Shown: positions 1 through 9,280 of the stretch, piece by piece
How positions within the stretch are numbered: position 1 is the stretch's first letter
Layout: every line of letters begins with the position of its first letter
Assembly: GCF_005144585.1 (NCBI RefSeq)
Contig: NZ_SSMQ01000007.1
Coordinates: 186,001-250,000 of the forward strand
DNA: 64,000 bases
Direction of reading: 5' to 3'
Source of the DNA: Polyangium fumosum
Lineage (GTDB): Bacteria > Myxococcota_A > Polyangia > Polyangiales > Polyangiaceae
The notes under the pieces: generated by a model
Told to the model about the DNA's origin: nothing
Seen by the model: the letters and a program-made list of their open reading frames with translations, nothing else
Databases searched by the model: none
Position numbers and translations under genes: made by a program

Positions 1-1291
1 CACCACGCAGGTGAAGGTCTGGGTCTACGCCGAGACGAAGGAGCCCTCCATCCTCGTCGTGGACAACACGGCGAGCGACGCGACGTACGTGATGGAGAGC
101 GGCGAGGTCGTGGTCGACGAGCCGAGGTCGCTCGACCTGGTGGCGACGACGGGCTGGACGGGGGTTTCGTACGGCAACCCTCGGCTCGCGGCGCCGTTTT
201 CGGTGCTCGACGCGGCCTACACGGCGGCGCGGCGGTTCCTCGACGAGACGACGCCGCCGCCCGTGTTCCCGAAGCTCGAGATCAACTGGAGCGTGGAGAA
301 CCGGCCCGAGGACGGGCTCGTCGGGCTCGGTCAGATCGGGACCTCGCACTGGGACGGCAACGAGATCTACGTGCTCGGCAAGGAGAACGTGGACACGGAC
401 GAGTTCGACACGCACGTGCTGGTGCACGAGTGGGGGCACTCGTTCGAGGAGCACATCACGCGCTCGGATAGCTGGGGCGGCTCGCACGGGTACGGCGACG
501 TGCTCGATCCGCGGCTCGCGTTCAGCGAGGGGTTCTGCAACGCGCTCTCGGCGATGATCCTCGACCCGGACACGATCTACAGCGACGCGATGGGCGCCGG
601 GCAGAAAGACGGGTTCTGGGAGGACATCGAGGAGAACGATACGAGCCAGTCCGCGAAGCCCGGCTGGTACTCGGAGACGACGGTGCAGAACGTGGTGTTC
701 GACGCGTACGACGGGAACGCCGAGGCCTTCGACAACGTCGAGGTGAAGCTGCAAGGCGTGTACGCGGTGATGATCGGCGATCTGAAGTCGACGCCGGCGA
801 TGACCACGCTGTTCCCGTTCGTCGCGGGGCTGAAGGGCGCGCATCCGGACGCGGCGACGGCGATCGACGCGCTGGTCGGGCATCACGGGTCGGGCAGCTC
901 GTTCGGGATCGATCCGGTGGCGGACGCGTGGGGGACGGGCGAGACGCACACGGCCGGAGATCCGGGGGCACTGCCGGTGTTCGTGCCGCTCGCGGTGAAC
1001 GAGTCGGTGAAGCTGACGTTGATCGGCGGGATCGATCCGGCGCTGCTCGGGCAGAACCGCTTCCTCCGCGTGAAGGGCACGGGCGGGACGCTGAAGGTGA
1101 GCTCGAGCGCGACGAGCGACGTGGACCTCTACGTGTACCTGCGCGGCAAGGAGCTCGACAGCGCCGCGTCGGAGAGCGGCGAGGAGACGGTGTCGTTCGC
1201 CACGACTGTCGGCGAAGACTACGTGGTGAACGTGCAGGGCTACGGAGAATTTTCGGGCCCGTATGAAGTGACGATCGAGGTCCTGCCATGA
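1..1291 (+). CDS. Secreted zinc metalloprotease, 5'-truncated by the window edge
   Basis: The reading frame is open to the window start, so the N-terminus and any signal peptide are missing. A zinc-protease motif HEWGH (about residues 139-143 counting from the GTG at 11) is followed by an acidic/His stretch and a Gly-rich loop, as in extracellular metallopeptidases. The last ~110 residues form a beta-rich domain containing VDLYVYLRGKEL, resembling the pre-peptidase C-terminal (PPC) domains of secreted proteases. The stop overlaps the ATG of the next gene (ATGA at 1288-1291), so the two are probably co-translated. Likely role: extracellular or envelope proteolysis, which suits a predatory myxobacterium; the substrate is unknown. 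The peptidase family cannot be settled without the missing N-terminus. Confidence 0.75.
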   Translation, partial: TTQVKVWVYAETKEPSILVVDNTASDATYVMESGEVVVDEPRSLDLVATTGWTGVSYGNPRLAAPFSVLDAAYTAARRFLDETTPPPVFPKLEINWSVENRPEDGLVGLGQIGTSHWDGNEIYVLGKENVDTDEFDTHVLVHEWGHSFEEHITRSDSWGGSHGYGDVLDPRLAFSEGFCNALSAMILDPDTIYSDAMGAGQKDGFWEDIEENDTSQSAKPGWYSETTVQNVVFDAYDGNAEAFDNVEVKLQGVYAVMIGDLKSTPAMTTLFPFVAGLKGAHPDAATAIDALVGHHGSGSSFGIDPVADAWGTGETHTAGDPGALPVFVPLAVNESVKLTLIGGIDPALLGQNRFLRVKGTGGTLKVSSSATSDVDLYVYLRGKELDSAASESGEETVSFATTVGEDYVVNVQGYGEFSGPYEVTIEVLP

Positions 1292-1818
1292 AGAGAGGGA
1301 ACGAGATGCGCGTGCTCTGGATGCTCGCTTGTGTCGTGGCCGGGTGCGGGACGGTCGATCGGAAGGAGCCCGATCACGTCGGTCCGGAGGCGCCCCTCGC
1401 CGAGGCAAACGCCGAGGAGGGAAGCGCGGTCCGGACGCAGAAGCCGGGGGCGCCCGTGAAGGTCGAGGGGAAGCTCGGGGCGTCGAGCGCCGCGCTGACG
1501 GTCGATTTCGAGGAGGCCGCGAGCGACGTGACCGTGGAAGTGTGGGGCGTGGACGGGCTCGTCGTGACGAGCGCGAAGGAGCCCGTGCAGAACCGGCGCT
1601 TCGGCCAGGGCGAGAAGGTCTCCGTGGAGGTGTCGTTCACGGCGCCGGCGACGCGGGCCGACCTCGCCGTGCGGGTGCGCGGGACGTTCGACGGGCGGGT
1701 ACGCGAGCGGGTGCAGTCGTTCACCGTGAACGCGGGCGCGCCGAGCTTGACGCAGCCGCCGGGGGAGCTTCGTACGGGGCCGGATGGGAAGCCGGTGCGT
1801 GTGCTTCGGGCGGAGTGA
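1288..1818 (+). CDS. Small lipoprotein, function unknown
   Basis: A 176-residue protein with a lipoprotein signal: a short basic start, a hydrophobic run and a lipobox VVAGC with Cys at residue 20. The start overlaps the stop of the metalloprotease gene by four bases. An in-frame ATG at 1306 (MRVLWML) would give an equally good signal peptide. The mature part is Glu/Val-rich with predicted beta strands and no motif I recognise. Co-translation with the protease suggests a companion or envelope-anchored chaperone role, but that is inference only. Confidence 0.65.
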   Translation: MKRGNEMRVLWMLACVVAGCGTVDRKEPDHVGPEAPLAEANAEEGSAVRTQKPGAPVKVEGKLGASSAALTVDFEEAASDVTVEVWGVDGLVVTSAKEPVQNRRFGQGEKVSVEVSFTAPATRADLAVRVRGTFDGRVRERVQSFTVNAGAPSLTQPPGELRTGPDGKPVRVLRAE

Positions 1819-1830
1819 CGAGGGTGGAGG

Positions 1831-2125
1831 CTGCCCCGGGTCACCTGCGAGGCCGATCGATCGGTGCTCGCGGCTGCCTCGGGTCACCTGCAAGGCCGGT
1901 CGGTCGGCTGTGGGAGCTGACCCGGGTCACCTGCAAGGCCGGTCGGTCGGCCGTGGAAGCTGACCCGGGTCACCTGCGAGGCCGGTCGGTCGGCCGTGGG
2001 AGCTGACCCGGGTCACCTGCGAGGCCGGTCGGTCGGTCGTGGAGCTGCCCCGGGTCACCTGCGAGGCCGGTCGGTCGGTCGTGGAGCTGACCCGGGTCAC
2101 CTGCGAGGCCGGTCGGTCGGTGCGG
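1831..2125. repeat. Seven-copy 42/43-bp tandem repeat (minisatellite)
   Basis: The core GGGTCACCTGC begins at 1838, 1881, 1924, 1967, 2010, 2052 and 2094, so the period is 43, 43, 43, 43, 42, 42. Each unit continues with a GGCCGGTCGGTCGG-like stretch and GTGGGAGCTGA. The first two units are the most diverged and the central ones nearly identical, as expected for recent unequal exchange or slippage. The change from 43 to 42 bp breaks any continuous reading frame, so I consider it non-coding. It fills the gap between a lipoprotein gene and the end of the ATPase/nuclease pair; 2126-2206 shows nothing further. Confidence 0.9.
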
Positions 2126-2206
2126 GACGCTGGTCGGGGTGGCTTGGTGGCGCAGTCGTTGATGTGGTGTGGTTGGCTATGATGGGCGACGAAGGGGCCA
2201 ACGCGC

Positions 2207-2761
2207 CTACACGGTCGACAACCTACGCACCTTCACCCGATCTCCGAGCGCTCGATTCCACTCGTTCAACGAAAGAATCATGCAGTCCTTGATGTAGAGA
2301 GGAGCCCTCGCCCAGCCCTGCCCCCGAGGGCCGCGCAGCCCAAGCGCCCTGCGCAGCTCATCGGCAGCGGTTCGATAGTACTTTGCCCGCTTCGCGAGCG
2401 AAAACGCGTCACACGCGAAAAGGACGATGTACGTGATGCTGGTGCCCGCCGGGAGTTCGTCATCGAGGAGGAGGTGAAGAAACGTATCCTTCGCCTTCGG
2501 CGCCAAGCTCTCGTGAATGAGCTTCTTTTGCTTGAAGTCTTCGATCAGGCGCGCGGGCTCTCCCTGCACGTAGGGGTTGTCGGGATCCTTGATCTCGACG
2601 AGCCACAGTTCCTTCGTTTCCGGCCAGTGAAATACGAAGTCGACCTTCTTCCAGTGGTTGATCCCGTGCACCTCGTCGTCGAAGCGCCAGGGTCGCGGAA
2701 CCTCGGAGACGTCGAGTTCGAGGTCGCCTGTGTCCTCGTCCCTCCACCAGCACTCGGTCAT
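2207..2761 (-). CDS. Small PD-(D/E)XK-like putative nuclease, partner of the upstream ATPase
   Basis: A 184-residue protein without signal peptide or membrane segment. Residues 38-59 read KKVDFVF...LWLVEIKD, matching the nuclease core D(41)-x14-E(56)-x-K(58): an acidic residue ending one strand and E-x-K in the next. The rest is helical. Its ATG overlaps the TGA of the ATPase gene (2758-2761), so the two are translationally coupled and probably form a complex. The base composition looks lower in GC than the flanks and a tandem repeat array abuts its 3' end, which suggests acquired DNA. Nuclease activity is inferred from the motif alone. Alternative: a non-catalytic DUF-type subunit. Confidence 0.6.
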   Translation of the reverse strand: MTECWWRDEDTGDLELDVSEVPRPWRFDDEVHGINHWKKVDFVFHWPETKELWLVEIKDPDNPYVQGEPARLIEDFKQKKLIHESLAPKAKDTFLHLLLDDELPAGTSITYIVLFACDAFSLAKRAKYYRTAADELRRALGLRGPRGQGWARAPLYIKDCMILSLNEWNRALGDRVKVRRLSTV

Positions 2762-3774
2762 TCCTTGGCCCTCCCCAGCACACGAGCGATGTCTTCGTCG
2801 TAGAGGCGCAAGTTTTCCTCGTCGATGGCGTTGCGCGTCAACGACTCGGCCCGCTCGGCCACCTCCACCTGGATCTTGTCCTCCTCCCGGTACAGGGCGA
2901 AGAAGCGCGCCTCGCCGGGGCGCTGCTGCAGATCCAGCTCCTTGAGGAGGAAATCGCTGTGCGTCGCCAGGAAAACCTGAACGCCGATCTCTCGGGCGAG
3001 GTGAAGCAGGAGGTCGACCAGATCCTTGATGCTCACCGGGTTGATGTTCGCTTCCGGTTCGTCCCAGAAGAGGAGGGAGCTCTGGCGGAGGGTCTCATTT
3101 TCGATGAGCTGAAGCAGAAGCGCGAACTTGCGTAACCCCTCCGCAAGAAGCGTGAACTCCAGCTTGCCTTGAGCGTTCTTCAGGAAGAAGTGCTCGTTCT
3201 CGACCGTGATCTTGCCGCTGATCAAGTTTTCGAGCTTCCTCCGGAGGCTTCGCCTGGAAGCGCTGGGCGCCCCCTTCCCCACGGGAGAGAACGCGCGAAC
3301 CAGGATGTCGCGGTACGTTTCCTCGAAGTAGATCTCCTTCTGTTCGTAAAGAGCCAGGAACCCTGGCGCATGCGCGAGCATGTCCTTGGGCGGGATGAAG
3401 ACGGGCTTGCCGTCATCCGAGGTCGGCGCGGGCCAATGGCTCACGAACTCCGAGAACGACGTCTCCGAGTGGTTGCTCGAGAACCGGAAGGAGAGATCGT
3501 GACCGTCTCGCACGAGGCGCACGCTGGCGGATTGCGCTTGCTTGGTCCGACGGGCAAGCCGCCCGAGGCGCCGAGGCTCCGGTAGAAAGACACGCAGGAG
3601 TTTCTGCGCGATGTCGTTCTGGAAGCGATGCGCTTCGGTCACCGCGTACAGGAGCTTGAGCAGATGGGTCTTGCCCGTCGCATTGGGACCGACAAAGACG
3701 TTGAGCCCAGGAACGAAATCCAGCTTCAAGGTCTGGAAGACCGTGAAATTCTCCAGCTCCAGGTGGCTCAGCAC
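2758..3774 (-). CDS. SMC/ABC-like AAA-family ATPase, first gene of a two-gene module
   Basis: A 338-residue soluble ATPase. The N-terminus LENFTVFQTLKLDF is the usual first strand of RecF/OLD/AAA_21-type ATPases. Walker A GPNATGKT is at 29-36, a degenerate signature LAEGLRKFALL at ~210-220, Walker B LLFWDEPE at 234-241, and an H-switch ATHSDFLL at ~270-277. There is no long coiled coil and no fused TOPRIM or HNH domain, so the effector is probably the overlapping downstream PD-(D/E)XK-like protein. Such ATPase-plus-small-nuclease pairs are common as phage-defence modules, but I could not match this pair to a named system. It lies 66 bp downstream of a kinase gene on the same strand. Confidence 0.8.
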   Translation of the reverse strand: MLSHLELENFTVFQTLKLDFVPGLNVFVGPNATGKTHLLKLLYAVTEAHRFQNDIAQKLLRVFLPEPRRLGRLARRTKQAQSASVRLVRDGHDLSFRFSSNHSETSFSEFVSHWPAPTSDDGKPVFIPPKDMLAHAPGFLALYEQKEIYFEETYRDILVRAFSPVGKGAPSASRRSLRRKLENLISGKITVENEHFFLKNAQGKLEFTLLAEGLRKFALLLQLIENETLRQSSLLFWDEPEANINPVSIKDLVDLLLHLAREIGVQVFLATHSDFLLKELDLQQRPGEARFFALYREEDKIQVEVAERAESLTRNAIDEENLRLYDEDIARVLGRAKE

Positions 3775-3840
3775 GATGTGCTCCTAGTCTCAGCGTTCCG
3801 GCTGCGTCAACAAGCCCATGGGGCCGGGGAAGGCTCAACG

Positions 3841-6750
3841 TCAGCGATACCCGTACTTGCCGAGCGAGTCCGCGACCTCGTGGGCCGTGGGGCGCGCGGC
3901 AGGGTCGGGATCCATGCAGCGCTCGAAGAGGAGCGCGAGGCCGCCCTGGAGGCCCTCGACGCGGCGCAGGCCCGTGGGGCGCGGGAGGGTTTGTCCCTGC
4001 ATGCCGACGAAGATGGGCGGGACGTTGAAGGGGCGCTTGCCCGTGAGGATCTCGTAGGCGATGACGCCGAGGCTGAAGACGTCGGAGTGCGCCTTCCAGT
4101 GACGTGAGCCCTGCGCGAGCTCCGGGCCCATGTAGGTCGGGGTGCCGACGAGGATGCCCGTGCGCGTGACCTCCTGCGGCGGCGGCGCAATGCTGCGGCG
4201 TGTGGACGGCGGCGAGTCGAGCTCGCGAGGCCGCTCGGAGAGGGGCGGGCGCTCCTGGACTTCGCCCGTGAGGGTGGAGATGCCGAAGTCGACGAGCTTG
4301 ACCTGCGCATGGCCGTCGGCGTCCTCGGCGACCATGACGTTGCCCGGCTTGAGGTCGCGGTGGATGACGCCCTGCGCGTGCACGGCGGCGAGGCCCGCGG
4401 CCATCTGGCGGAGCACCGAGCAGGACCAGGCGACGTCGCGGTAGCGCTCTTTGCAGCGATGGAGCGGCTTGCCCTTGCAAAGCTCCATGACGAGGTACAG
4501 CAGGCCCTCGGGCGTGACGTCGACGTCGGCGATCGAGGCGAGGTTCGGGTGGTCGAGGCGGGAGAGGATCTGCGCTTCGCGGACGAAGCGCGCCATCGCG
4601 AGCTTGTCGCTGCGGCTCGTGAGGACCTTCATGGCGAAGCGGCGCGTGTCGCGGACACGCTCGACCTCGTAGACGACGCCCATCGCGCCCTGGCCGAGCT
4701 CCTCGATGACGCGGTACCGCTCGGCGATGAGGGCGCCGACGTCGAAGCTCGGCGTGGCCGTGACGAGCTCGTCTTCGTCGACCTCGACGTCGGTGCGGAG
4801 CGAGGAGAGGAGGCTCGTCGTGTGCTGCTGGATCTTGCGGCGGAGCTCCTCGTTCAGGACCTCGACCTCGGCCTTCTTGGTCTCGATCGTGCGGATCTTG
4901 GCCTGCACGTCGCGGCGCATCTGGTCGAGGCCCCGCGCGAGGTCCGCGAACTCGCTCTTCTCGTCGACGGGGATCGGGGTCTTGATGTCGCCCGACGCGA
5001 GGCGCGCGGCGGCTTCGAGCAGCACCGCCTGCTCGGCGATGCGCTTCTGGTGGAGCGAGCTTTCGAGCTCGGCGCGGACGGCGCGCGTGGAGACGATGTT
5101 GATGGAGAGCTTCTCGCCGAGGGCGTTGAGGAGCGAGAGGTCGGCGTTGTCGAAGTGCCGGCGCGACTCGTCCGTTTCGAGGTAGAGGACGCCGAGGAGC
5201 TCGTCCCGCACGAGGAGCGGCGCGGCCATGGCGCTGCGGCGCGTGCCCTCGATGCGCTTCCACACGCGCGCCTCGCGGCGCAGGCGGACCTGCTCGACGA
5301 GGTCGTCGAGGTTCGAGGCAACCCCAGCGATGACCGAGGCGAGCGGGCTCTCGGCGCCGCCGGCCTCGCGACCCGCCGCGACTTCGAGATCGGCCCCCGC
5401 GACCGCGCCGCCCTCGTGGGTGACGAAGAGGAGAGCCGCACGCGCGCCGAGGAGGCGGATGATCTCGTCGAGCGCGACGCGGGCCTGGCCGCCGCGATCG
5501 AGGACCTGCGCCGAGGCGAGGCTGAGCTCGAGGACCCGCGAGGAGCGGCCCATGCGCTCGTGCACCTCGACGAAGCGGCGCGCGAGGATGATGCCGAGCG
5601 CGAGGGTGAAGGCAAACATGCCGACGTGCCCGAGCGAGACGTGGTGGCGCGGGACGATGCCGATCGCCTTGAGCACGTCGTACGAGGCCGCCGCGGCGGC
5701 CAGGAGGAACCCGCCCGTGAAGATGCGCGCGTCGAGGTTGCCGCGCGTCGCGTGGAGGATCGCGCGGGAGGTCATGAGGAGGATCGTGACGAGGAGGAGG
5801 ATCTGAAAGGGCAGGAGCGTGCGCAGCACCGGGACGAGCCCGAGCGCGACGAGGAGGGCGGAGCCGAGGAAGTACGCGGCGTGCAGCCCTTGCAGGCCGC
5901 GGAGCAGGCGGAAGCGGCCGGGGCCGAAGACGTGCTCGAAGTACGCGGCGAAGAAGATCGGCGTGAGGTAGAGGCTCGCGAGCTCGACGTGGACCCAGAG
6001 CAGCGGCGCGTCGACGAGGAGGCCGCGGATGGGCGCGGCGGCGGGGAGGTAGATCCCGAGCGTGACCGCGAGCAGGCCATAGGCGAGGTTCGATTTGTCG
6101 CGGCGCTCGGAGAGGAAGAGGCCGAGGACGAAGAGGCCCGCCGACACGAGGAGGATGCCCATCGCGAGCGCGGGGAGGTCGGCGCGGACCGCATCGAGCG
6201 CGAGGTCGGCGCGCGGGCCGATCCGCGTGTCGCCGTAGGGCCCGATGTTGACGTGATCGGAGTGGATGCGGAGCGTGAGGGTCTTGCCCGCGAAGTTCGA
6301 TCCGAGCGGGAGGAAGTGCGGCTTGTAGCCCTGGAAGCGGAGCGCGCCGTCGCCCTCGAACGCGCCGAACCGGTAGACGAGGGTGCCGTCGAGGTACGCC
6401 TCGACGATCTGATCGACGCCGCGGAGGTAGAGGACGGGCTCACGCTCGACGTGGCCGACGAGGCGCGTGCGCATCCAGAGGAAACGCTCGCCGTTCCGGC
6501 CCTCGGGCGTGGCCTTCGGCGGCAAGGCGCGCCATCCGTCGTTCCCCGTGGGCGTGGCCCAGACGAGCGCGCCCGTGGACTCGCGCGGCGAGTCGCCCCA
6601 GCGGTACTCCCACGTGCCCTGGTACGCGTGGCCGTGCGCCTCGACGGCAGAGGGAGCAGGCACGTCCGCGCGCGTGATCGGCGAGGCCGAGAGCATCGCG
6701 AGGGCAAGAGTTCCGGCGAAAAGAGTACGCCGGCGCGGCGAACGGGGCAT
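3841..6750 (-). CDS. Membrane receptor Ser/Thr kinase (7TM-DISM, GAF, kinase)
   Basis: A 969-residue protein. Residues 1-29 form a signal peptide; ~40-180 a DISM-type extracellular jelly-roll; ~195-392 seven hydrophobic segments of the 7TM-DISM receptor type; ~420-555 a GAF-like domain; ~560-650 a HAMP-like/coiled-coil linker; ~680-950 a Hanks-type kinase. Kinase motifs are complete: GQGAMGVVY, AMK (K708), HRD (797-799) and DFG (821-823), so it should be active. Fusion of a 7TM-DISM sensor to a Ser/Thr kinase rather than a histidine kinase or cyclase is a myxobacterial style of architecture. It should sense an extracellular, possibly carbohydrate-like ligand and phosphorylate cytoplasmic targets. 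The start ATG at 6750 directly precedes the basic part of the signal peptide. Confidence 0.88.
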   Translation of the reverse strand: MPRSPRRRTLFAGTLALAMLSASPITRADVPAPSAVEAHGHAYQGTWEYRWGDSPRESTGALVWATPTGNDGWRALPPKATPEGRNGERFLWMRTRLVGHVEREPVLYLRGVDQIVEAYLDGTLVYRFGAFEGDGALRFQGYKPHFLPLGSNFAGKTLTLRIHSDHVNIGPYGDTRIGPRADLALDAVRADLPALAMGILLVSAGLFVLGLFLSERRDKSNLAYGLLAVTLGIYLPAAAPIRGLLVDAPLLWVHVELASLYLTPIFFAAYFEHVFGPGRFRLLRGLQGLHAAYFLGSALLVALGLVPVLRTLLPFQILLLVTILLMTSRAILHATRGNLDARIFTGGFLLAAAAASYDVLKAIGIVPRHHVSLGHVGMFAFTLALGIILARRFVEVHERMGRSSRVLELSLASAQVLDRGGQARVALDEIIRLLGARAALLFVTHEGGAVAGADLEVAAGREAGGAESPLASVIAGVASNLDDLVEQVRLRREARVWKRIEGTRRSAMAAPLLVRDELLGVLYLETDESRRHFDNADLSLLNALGEKLSINIVSTRAVRAELESSLHQKRIAEQAVLLEAAARLASGDIKTPIPVDEKSEFADLARGLDQMRRDVQAKIRTIETKKAEVEVLNEELRRKIQQHTTSLLSSLRTDVEVDEDELVTATPSFDVGALIAERYRVIEELGQGAMGVVYEVERVRDTRRFAMKVLTSRSDKLAMARFVREAQILSRLDHPNLASIADVDVTPEGLLYLVMELCKGKPLHRCKERYRDVAWSCSVLRQMAAGLAAVHAQGVIHRDLKPGNVMVAEDADGHAQVKLVDFGISTLTGEVQERPPLSERPRELDSPPSTRRSIAPPPQEVTRTGILVGTPTYMGPELAQGSRHWKAHSDVFSLGVIAYEILTGKRPFNVPPIFVGMQGQTLPRPTGLRRVEGLQGGLALLFERCMDPDPAARPTAHEVADSLGKYGYR

Positions 6751-6818
6751 CGCTTGGTCTTGGTCCAGGGGTCCCTCGCGGAAACCGCGAGACTATCAGA
6801 GGAGCACCGCCGGCGAAC

Positions 6819-7166
6819 TCACCGCGCGCTCGCCTTCTTGTTCCCCTCGGCCACGGCCTTGCCCGCGATGCGCGCGCGGGCCGCGTGCACGAGCGGCTCG
6901 GCCGGCGTCAACGCGTCGACGAGGTCGCCCGCACGCAGCGCCGCTTCCTCGGCCCGCTTCCACGCGGCCGCCGCGCCGATCGTGTTCGGCCCGCTCCGCT
7001 GCGCGAGCGTGAGCGCCGACGCGAGGTCCCGCCCGACGCGCTCGATGCGCTGGAGCTCGACGCGACCCGCCCCCGCGAGTTTGGCGGCCGCATACATTGC
7101 CCGCACGATGCCGATGAGGTCGCGCACGGCCGCCGCGGGAAAGGGATCTTCACGCCCGGAAATCAC
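6819..7166 (-). CDS. Small helical protein, function unknown
   Basis: A frame of about 115 codons, rich in Ala, Arg and Glu, predicted wholly helical. The open frame extends upstream to 7298, but that part overlaps the end of hutH and looks non-coding. The GTG at 7166 starts a more protein-like sequence, V-I-S-G-R-E-D-P-F. No motif is recognised. It follows histidine ammonia-lyase on the same strand with a 55-bp gap and may share its transcript. The start is uncertain. Confidence 0.45.
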   Translation of the reverse strand: MISGREDPFPAAAVRDLIGIVRAMYAAAKLAGAGRVELQRIERVGRDLASALTLAQRSGPNTIGAAAAWKRAEEAALRAGDLVDALTPAEPLVHAARARIAGKAVAEGNKKASAR

Positions 7167-7221
7167 CTGAACGAACGTATCGGATTCGTGTCGAAATGGC
7201 GAGTCGGCGTGTTTCGTGAGG

Positions 7222-8778
7222 TTACCGGAGCGAGCCGGTGACCTCTTCCACGGCGCGGCGGAGGACACTCGAAAGGACGATGTCGCGGACGGCGGCAATG
7301 TCGCGATAAAGCGGGCGGTCCTCGTCGAGCGTGGGGGAGACGGCGCGGACGGCCGCGTGCGCTCGCTCGACGGCGGCCGAGGAGCGGAGGGGGCGGCGCT
7401 GGTCGATGCCCTGGGCGGCCGTGAGGATCTCGATCGCGAGCGAGGTGCGGACGTTCTCGATGACCTGCGCGAGCTTGCGGGCGCTGACGCTGCCCATGCT
7501 GACGTGGTCTTCGCGGCCGGCGCTCGAAGGGATCGAGTCGACGCTGGCGGGGTGGCAGAGGACCTTGTTCTCGCTGACGAGCGAGGCGCTCGCGACCTGG
7601 GCGATCATGAAGCCGGAGTGCAGGCCGCTCTGGGGCGCGAGGAACGGGGTGAGGCCACTCGAGAGCGCGGGGTTCACGAGCTGCTCGACGCGGCGCTCGC
7701 TGATGTTCGCGAGCTCGGCCGCGGCCATGGCCGCGAGGTCGAGCGCGAGCGCGAGCGGCTGGCCGTGGAAATTGCCGCCCGAGAGGAGATCGGCGCCGCC
7801 GTCGTCGCGGAGGAAGATGGTGGGGTTGTCGGTGACGCTGTTGATCTCGCGCGTGAGGACGTCGGCGGCCCAGCCGAGGGCGTCACGCGAGGCGCCGTGG
7901 ACCTGCGGCATGCAGCGGAGCGAGTAGGCGTCCTGCACGCGCGGGCAGTCGGCGTGGCTCTGCATGATCTCGCTGTCGTCGAGCATCGCGCGGAGGTTCG
8001 CGGCGCAAGCGGCCTGGCCCGGGTGCGGGCGGACGGCCATGAGGCGCTCGTCGAAGGGGCGCTTCGAGCCCTTGTTCGCTTCGAGGCTCATCGCCCCGGC
8101 GACGTCGGCGATCGTGCAGAGGGCGAGCGCGTCGCGCACGGCGAGCGCGCCGACGGCGGCCATGTACTGCGTGCCGTTGATGAGCGCGAGGCCCTCCTTC
8201 GCCGCGAGGATCACGGGGCGGAGATGGGCGCGCGCGAGGGCCTCGGCGCTCGTCATGCGCTCGCCGCGGAAGGAGGACTCGCCTTCACCCATGAGCGCGA
8301 GCGCGAGGTGCGCGAGCGGCGCGAGGTCACCCGAGGCGCCGACGGATCCTTGCGAGGGGATGCGCGGCGCGATCCCCGCGTTGAGCATGGAGAGGAGCAG
8401 ATCGACGACCTCGGCACGCACGCCCGAGTAACCAAGCGCGACGACCTGCGCGCGAAGGACCATCATGGCGCGGATCTCGGGCTCGCCGAGATCGGGACCG
8501 ACGCCAGTCGCGTGGCTGCGCACGAGGTTCTTCTGCAAGGCGATGACGTCGCGCTCGGCGATACGCGTCTCGGCGAGCGCGCCGAAGCCCGTGTTGATGC
8601 CGTACACGGCGGGCGCGGCGTCACCCGCCTCGGCGATGGCGTCGACGGCGCGGCGCGAGGCGATGATGCGCGCGCGCGCCTCGGGACAGAGGGCGACGGG
8701 GCGGCCGCGACGGCTCACGTCCTCGAGATCGGCGAGGGAGATCGGGCGTCCGACGAGAAGAGGCGAAAGGGTGTGCAC
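7222..8778 (-). CDS. hutH: Histidine ammonia-lyase
   Basis: Converts L-histidine to urocanate and ammonia, the first step of histidine degradation, in the cytosol. The MIO cofactor triad Ala-Ser-Gly is at 148-150 in [12 protein letters not shown]. The catalytic loop YGINTGFG is at ~59-66, and downstream signatures include QDAYSLRC and NPTIFL. With the GTG start at 8778 the protein has 518 residues, the usual family length; the frame runs on to 9282, but that upstream part is the antisense of a lipoprotein gene. A second GTG at 8787 is possible. No other hut genes are near, so the pathway must be completed elsewhere. Tyrosine ammonia-lyase or aminomutase relatives share the fold, but this sequence fits HutH best. 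Confidence 0.92.
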   Translation of the reverse strand: MHTLSPLLVGRPISLADLEDVSRRGRPVALCPEARARIIASRRAVDAIAEAGDAAPAVYGINTGFGALAETRIAERDVIALQKNLVRSHATGVGPDLGEPEIRAMMVLRAQVVALGYSGVRAEVVDLLLSMLNAGIAPRIPSQGSVGASGDLAPLAHLALALMGEGESSFRGERMTSAEALARAHLRPVILAAKEGLALINGTQYMAAVGALAVRDALALCTIADVAGAMSLEANKGSKRPFDERLMAVRPHPGQAACAANLRAMLDDSEIMQSHADCPRVQDAYSLRCMPQVHGASRDALGWAADVLTREINSVTDNPTIFLRDDGGADLLSGGNFHGQPLALALDLAAMAAAELANISERRVEQLVNPALSSGLTPFLAPQSGLHSGFMIAQVASASLVSENKVLCHPASVDSIPSSAGREDHVSMGSVSARKLAQVIENVRTSLAIEILTAAQGIDQRRPLRSSAAVERAHAAVRAVSPTLDEDRPLYRDIAAVRDIVLSSVLRRAVEEVTGSLR

Positions 8779-8841
8779 GCGCGCCACGTTAGTAAGCGGC
8801 ACTTTCACGGCAAGGGGGGATCGCCTAAGCTCCCGCCCCCG

Positions 8842-9276
8842 ATGCGGAACGTGCGATCGATCTGCGCGGCGCTCGCGCTCGCGCTCGTGGCCTGCGCAGG
8901 CGCGGCCGAACCCGGACCCGGACCAAACACGTCGCCCCCGAGCGGCGAGCCGACGGCCGGGCCGGGTGTGTCGGAAGGTGGGGGACCCGGCGCCGCCGTG
9001 AGCTCGCCCGTGGCGAGCAGCCCTCCCAGTGCAGCAGCGCCGGGCCCGTTCGTCTGCAGCTTGCCCGCGCCCGTGAAGAGCGACGACGCGTGCACGAAAG
9101 ACGCCGACTGCGCGCCCTCGGTGCCGTGCCACGCGCGGGCGTGCGTCGCGGCGTCCCGCGCCGAGCCGCGGAGGCCGGACACGGTCTGCTCGATGATGGC
9201 CGACTGCCAGAGCGCCGACGTGAACCCTTGCATGTGCTACGAGGGCCGCTGCGCTCTGGTGCCGAAAGCCAACTGA
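8842..9276 (+). CDS. Cys-rich lipoprotein
   Basis: A 144-residue lipoprotein: a hydrophobic signal ending in lipobox LVAC, a ~50-residue low-complexity Gly/Pro/Ser linker, then a domain with eight regularly spaced cysteines (C-x-L...[10 protein letters not shown]...C-x-A-x-x-C...C-x-M-x-x-D-C...CMCYEGRC). The CTKDADC and CYEGRC pieces recur in secreted myxobacterial proteins of unknown role. The ATG lies only 11 bases after a TAAGCT that could be a -10 box, so the transcript may be almost leaderless. It ends five bases before the biotin carrier gene. Confidence 0.75.
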   Translation: MRNVRSICAALALALVACAGAAEPGPGPNTSPPSGEPTAGPGVSEGGGPGAAVSSPVASSPPSAAAPGPFVCSLPAPVKSDDACTKDADCAPSVPCHARACVAASRAEPRRPDTVCSMMADCQSADVNPCMCYEGRCALVPKAN

Positions 9277-9280
9277 TCTC

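Noticed and set aside
1831-2125. CRISPR array
   Set aside because: The units are contiguous and the whole 43 bp is repeated; there are no unique spacers and no cas genes nearby.
4309-7170. 953-residue plus-strand ORF
   Set aside because: Antisense to the 7TM-DISM kinase, rich in Glu, Arg and Ala without motifs; the kinase has complete catalytic motifs on the other strand.
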